NCBI GenBank assembly: GCA_030607105.1
Contig: JAUWFF010000121.1
Coordinates: 1-5,513, forward strand
Direction: 5' to 3'
Origin: Filomicrobium sp.
GTDB lineage: Bacteria; Pseudomonadota; Alphaproteobacteria; Rhizobiales; Hyphomicrobiaceae
DNA: 5,513 nt
Shown here: positions 5,475 to 5,513 of the stretch, piece by piece
Numbering within the stretch: the first letter of the stretch is position 1
How the letters are laid out: each line of letters begins with the position of its first letter
Notes under the pieces: generated by a model
Seen by the model: only the letters and a program-made list of their open reading frames with translations
What the model was told of the DNA's origin: nothing
The model's database searches: none
Position numbers and translations under genes: made by a program

Positions 5475-5513
5475 GCGCTGCATTAATCCTCACCCTAGTC
5501 GAAGGTGACATTT

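Noticed and set aside
5449..5508. Short + strand frame through the tandem repeat as the start of a divergent gene
   Set aside because: It stops after 19 codons, has no ribosome binding site, and its peptide is simply the repeat translated.

Overview
The window looks like chromosomal DNA from an alphaproteobacterium, most likely of the Rhizobiales/Hyphomicrobiales. This rests on the GC-rich sequence, the kdsB-pheA gene pair (an arrangement I recall from this order), the lineage-typical form of the prephenate dehydratase ACT domain, and a copper-chaperone cluster of the kind found around cytochrome oxidase assembly genes. I see no insertion sequence, integrase, CRISPR array, tRNA or rRNA. The organism assignment is an inference from gene order and protein motifs.

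Left part (1-1446, + strand): the 3' end of a probable outer-membrane beta-barrel gene, then a periplasmic PCuAC copper chaperone (242-790) with a His/Met-rich tail, then a membrane-anchored SCO/SenC protein (823-1446). They are co-oriented and closely spaced, so they are probably one copper-handling operon that delivers Cu to a terminal oxidase. An 8-bp perfect stem-loop sits between the barrel gene and the chaperone. A GC-rich hairpin followed by a T-rich stretch may end the transcript.

Middle (1478-2644, - strand): a protein of about 388 residues that I do not recognise. It has an N-terminal multi-helix membrane region and a C-terminal soluble domain that may be PH-like. It converges on the SCO gene with only 31 bases between the stop codons.

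Right part (2795-5372, - strand, transcribed right to left): kdsB (CMP-Kdo synthase, lipopolysaccharide core precursor), pheA (prephenate dehydratase with ACT domain, phenylalanine synthesis) and a classical short-chain dehydrogenase/reductase whose start lies 19 bases after the pheA stop. The three probably form one transcription unit. The last 141 bases hold the kdsB leader and a perfect 12-bp tandem repeat that may be a regulatory site for kdsB or for a divergent gene beyond the edge.

Most of the window is ordinary housekeeping and copper-homeostasis content. The items most worth a second look are the unrecognised membrane protein, the tandem repeat upstream of kdsB, the intergenic stem-loop before the copper chaperone, and an 11-nt complementarity between the kdsB ribosome-binding region and the kdsB-pheA spacer.
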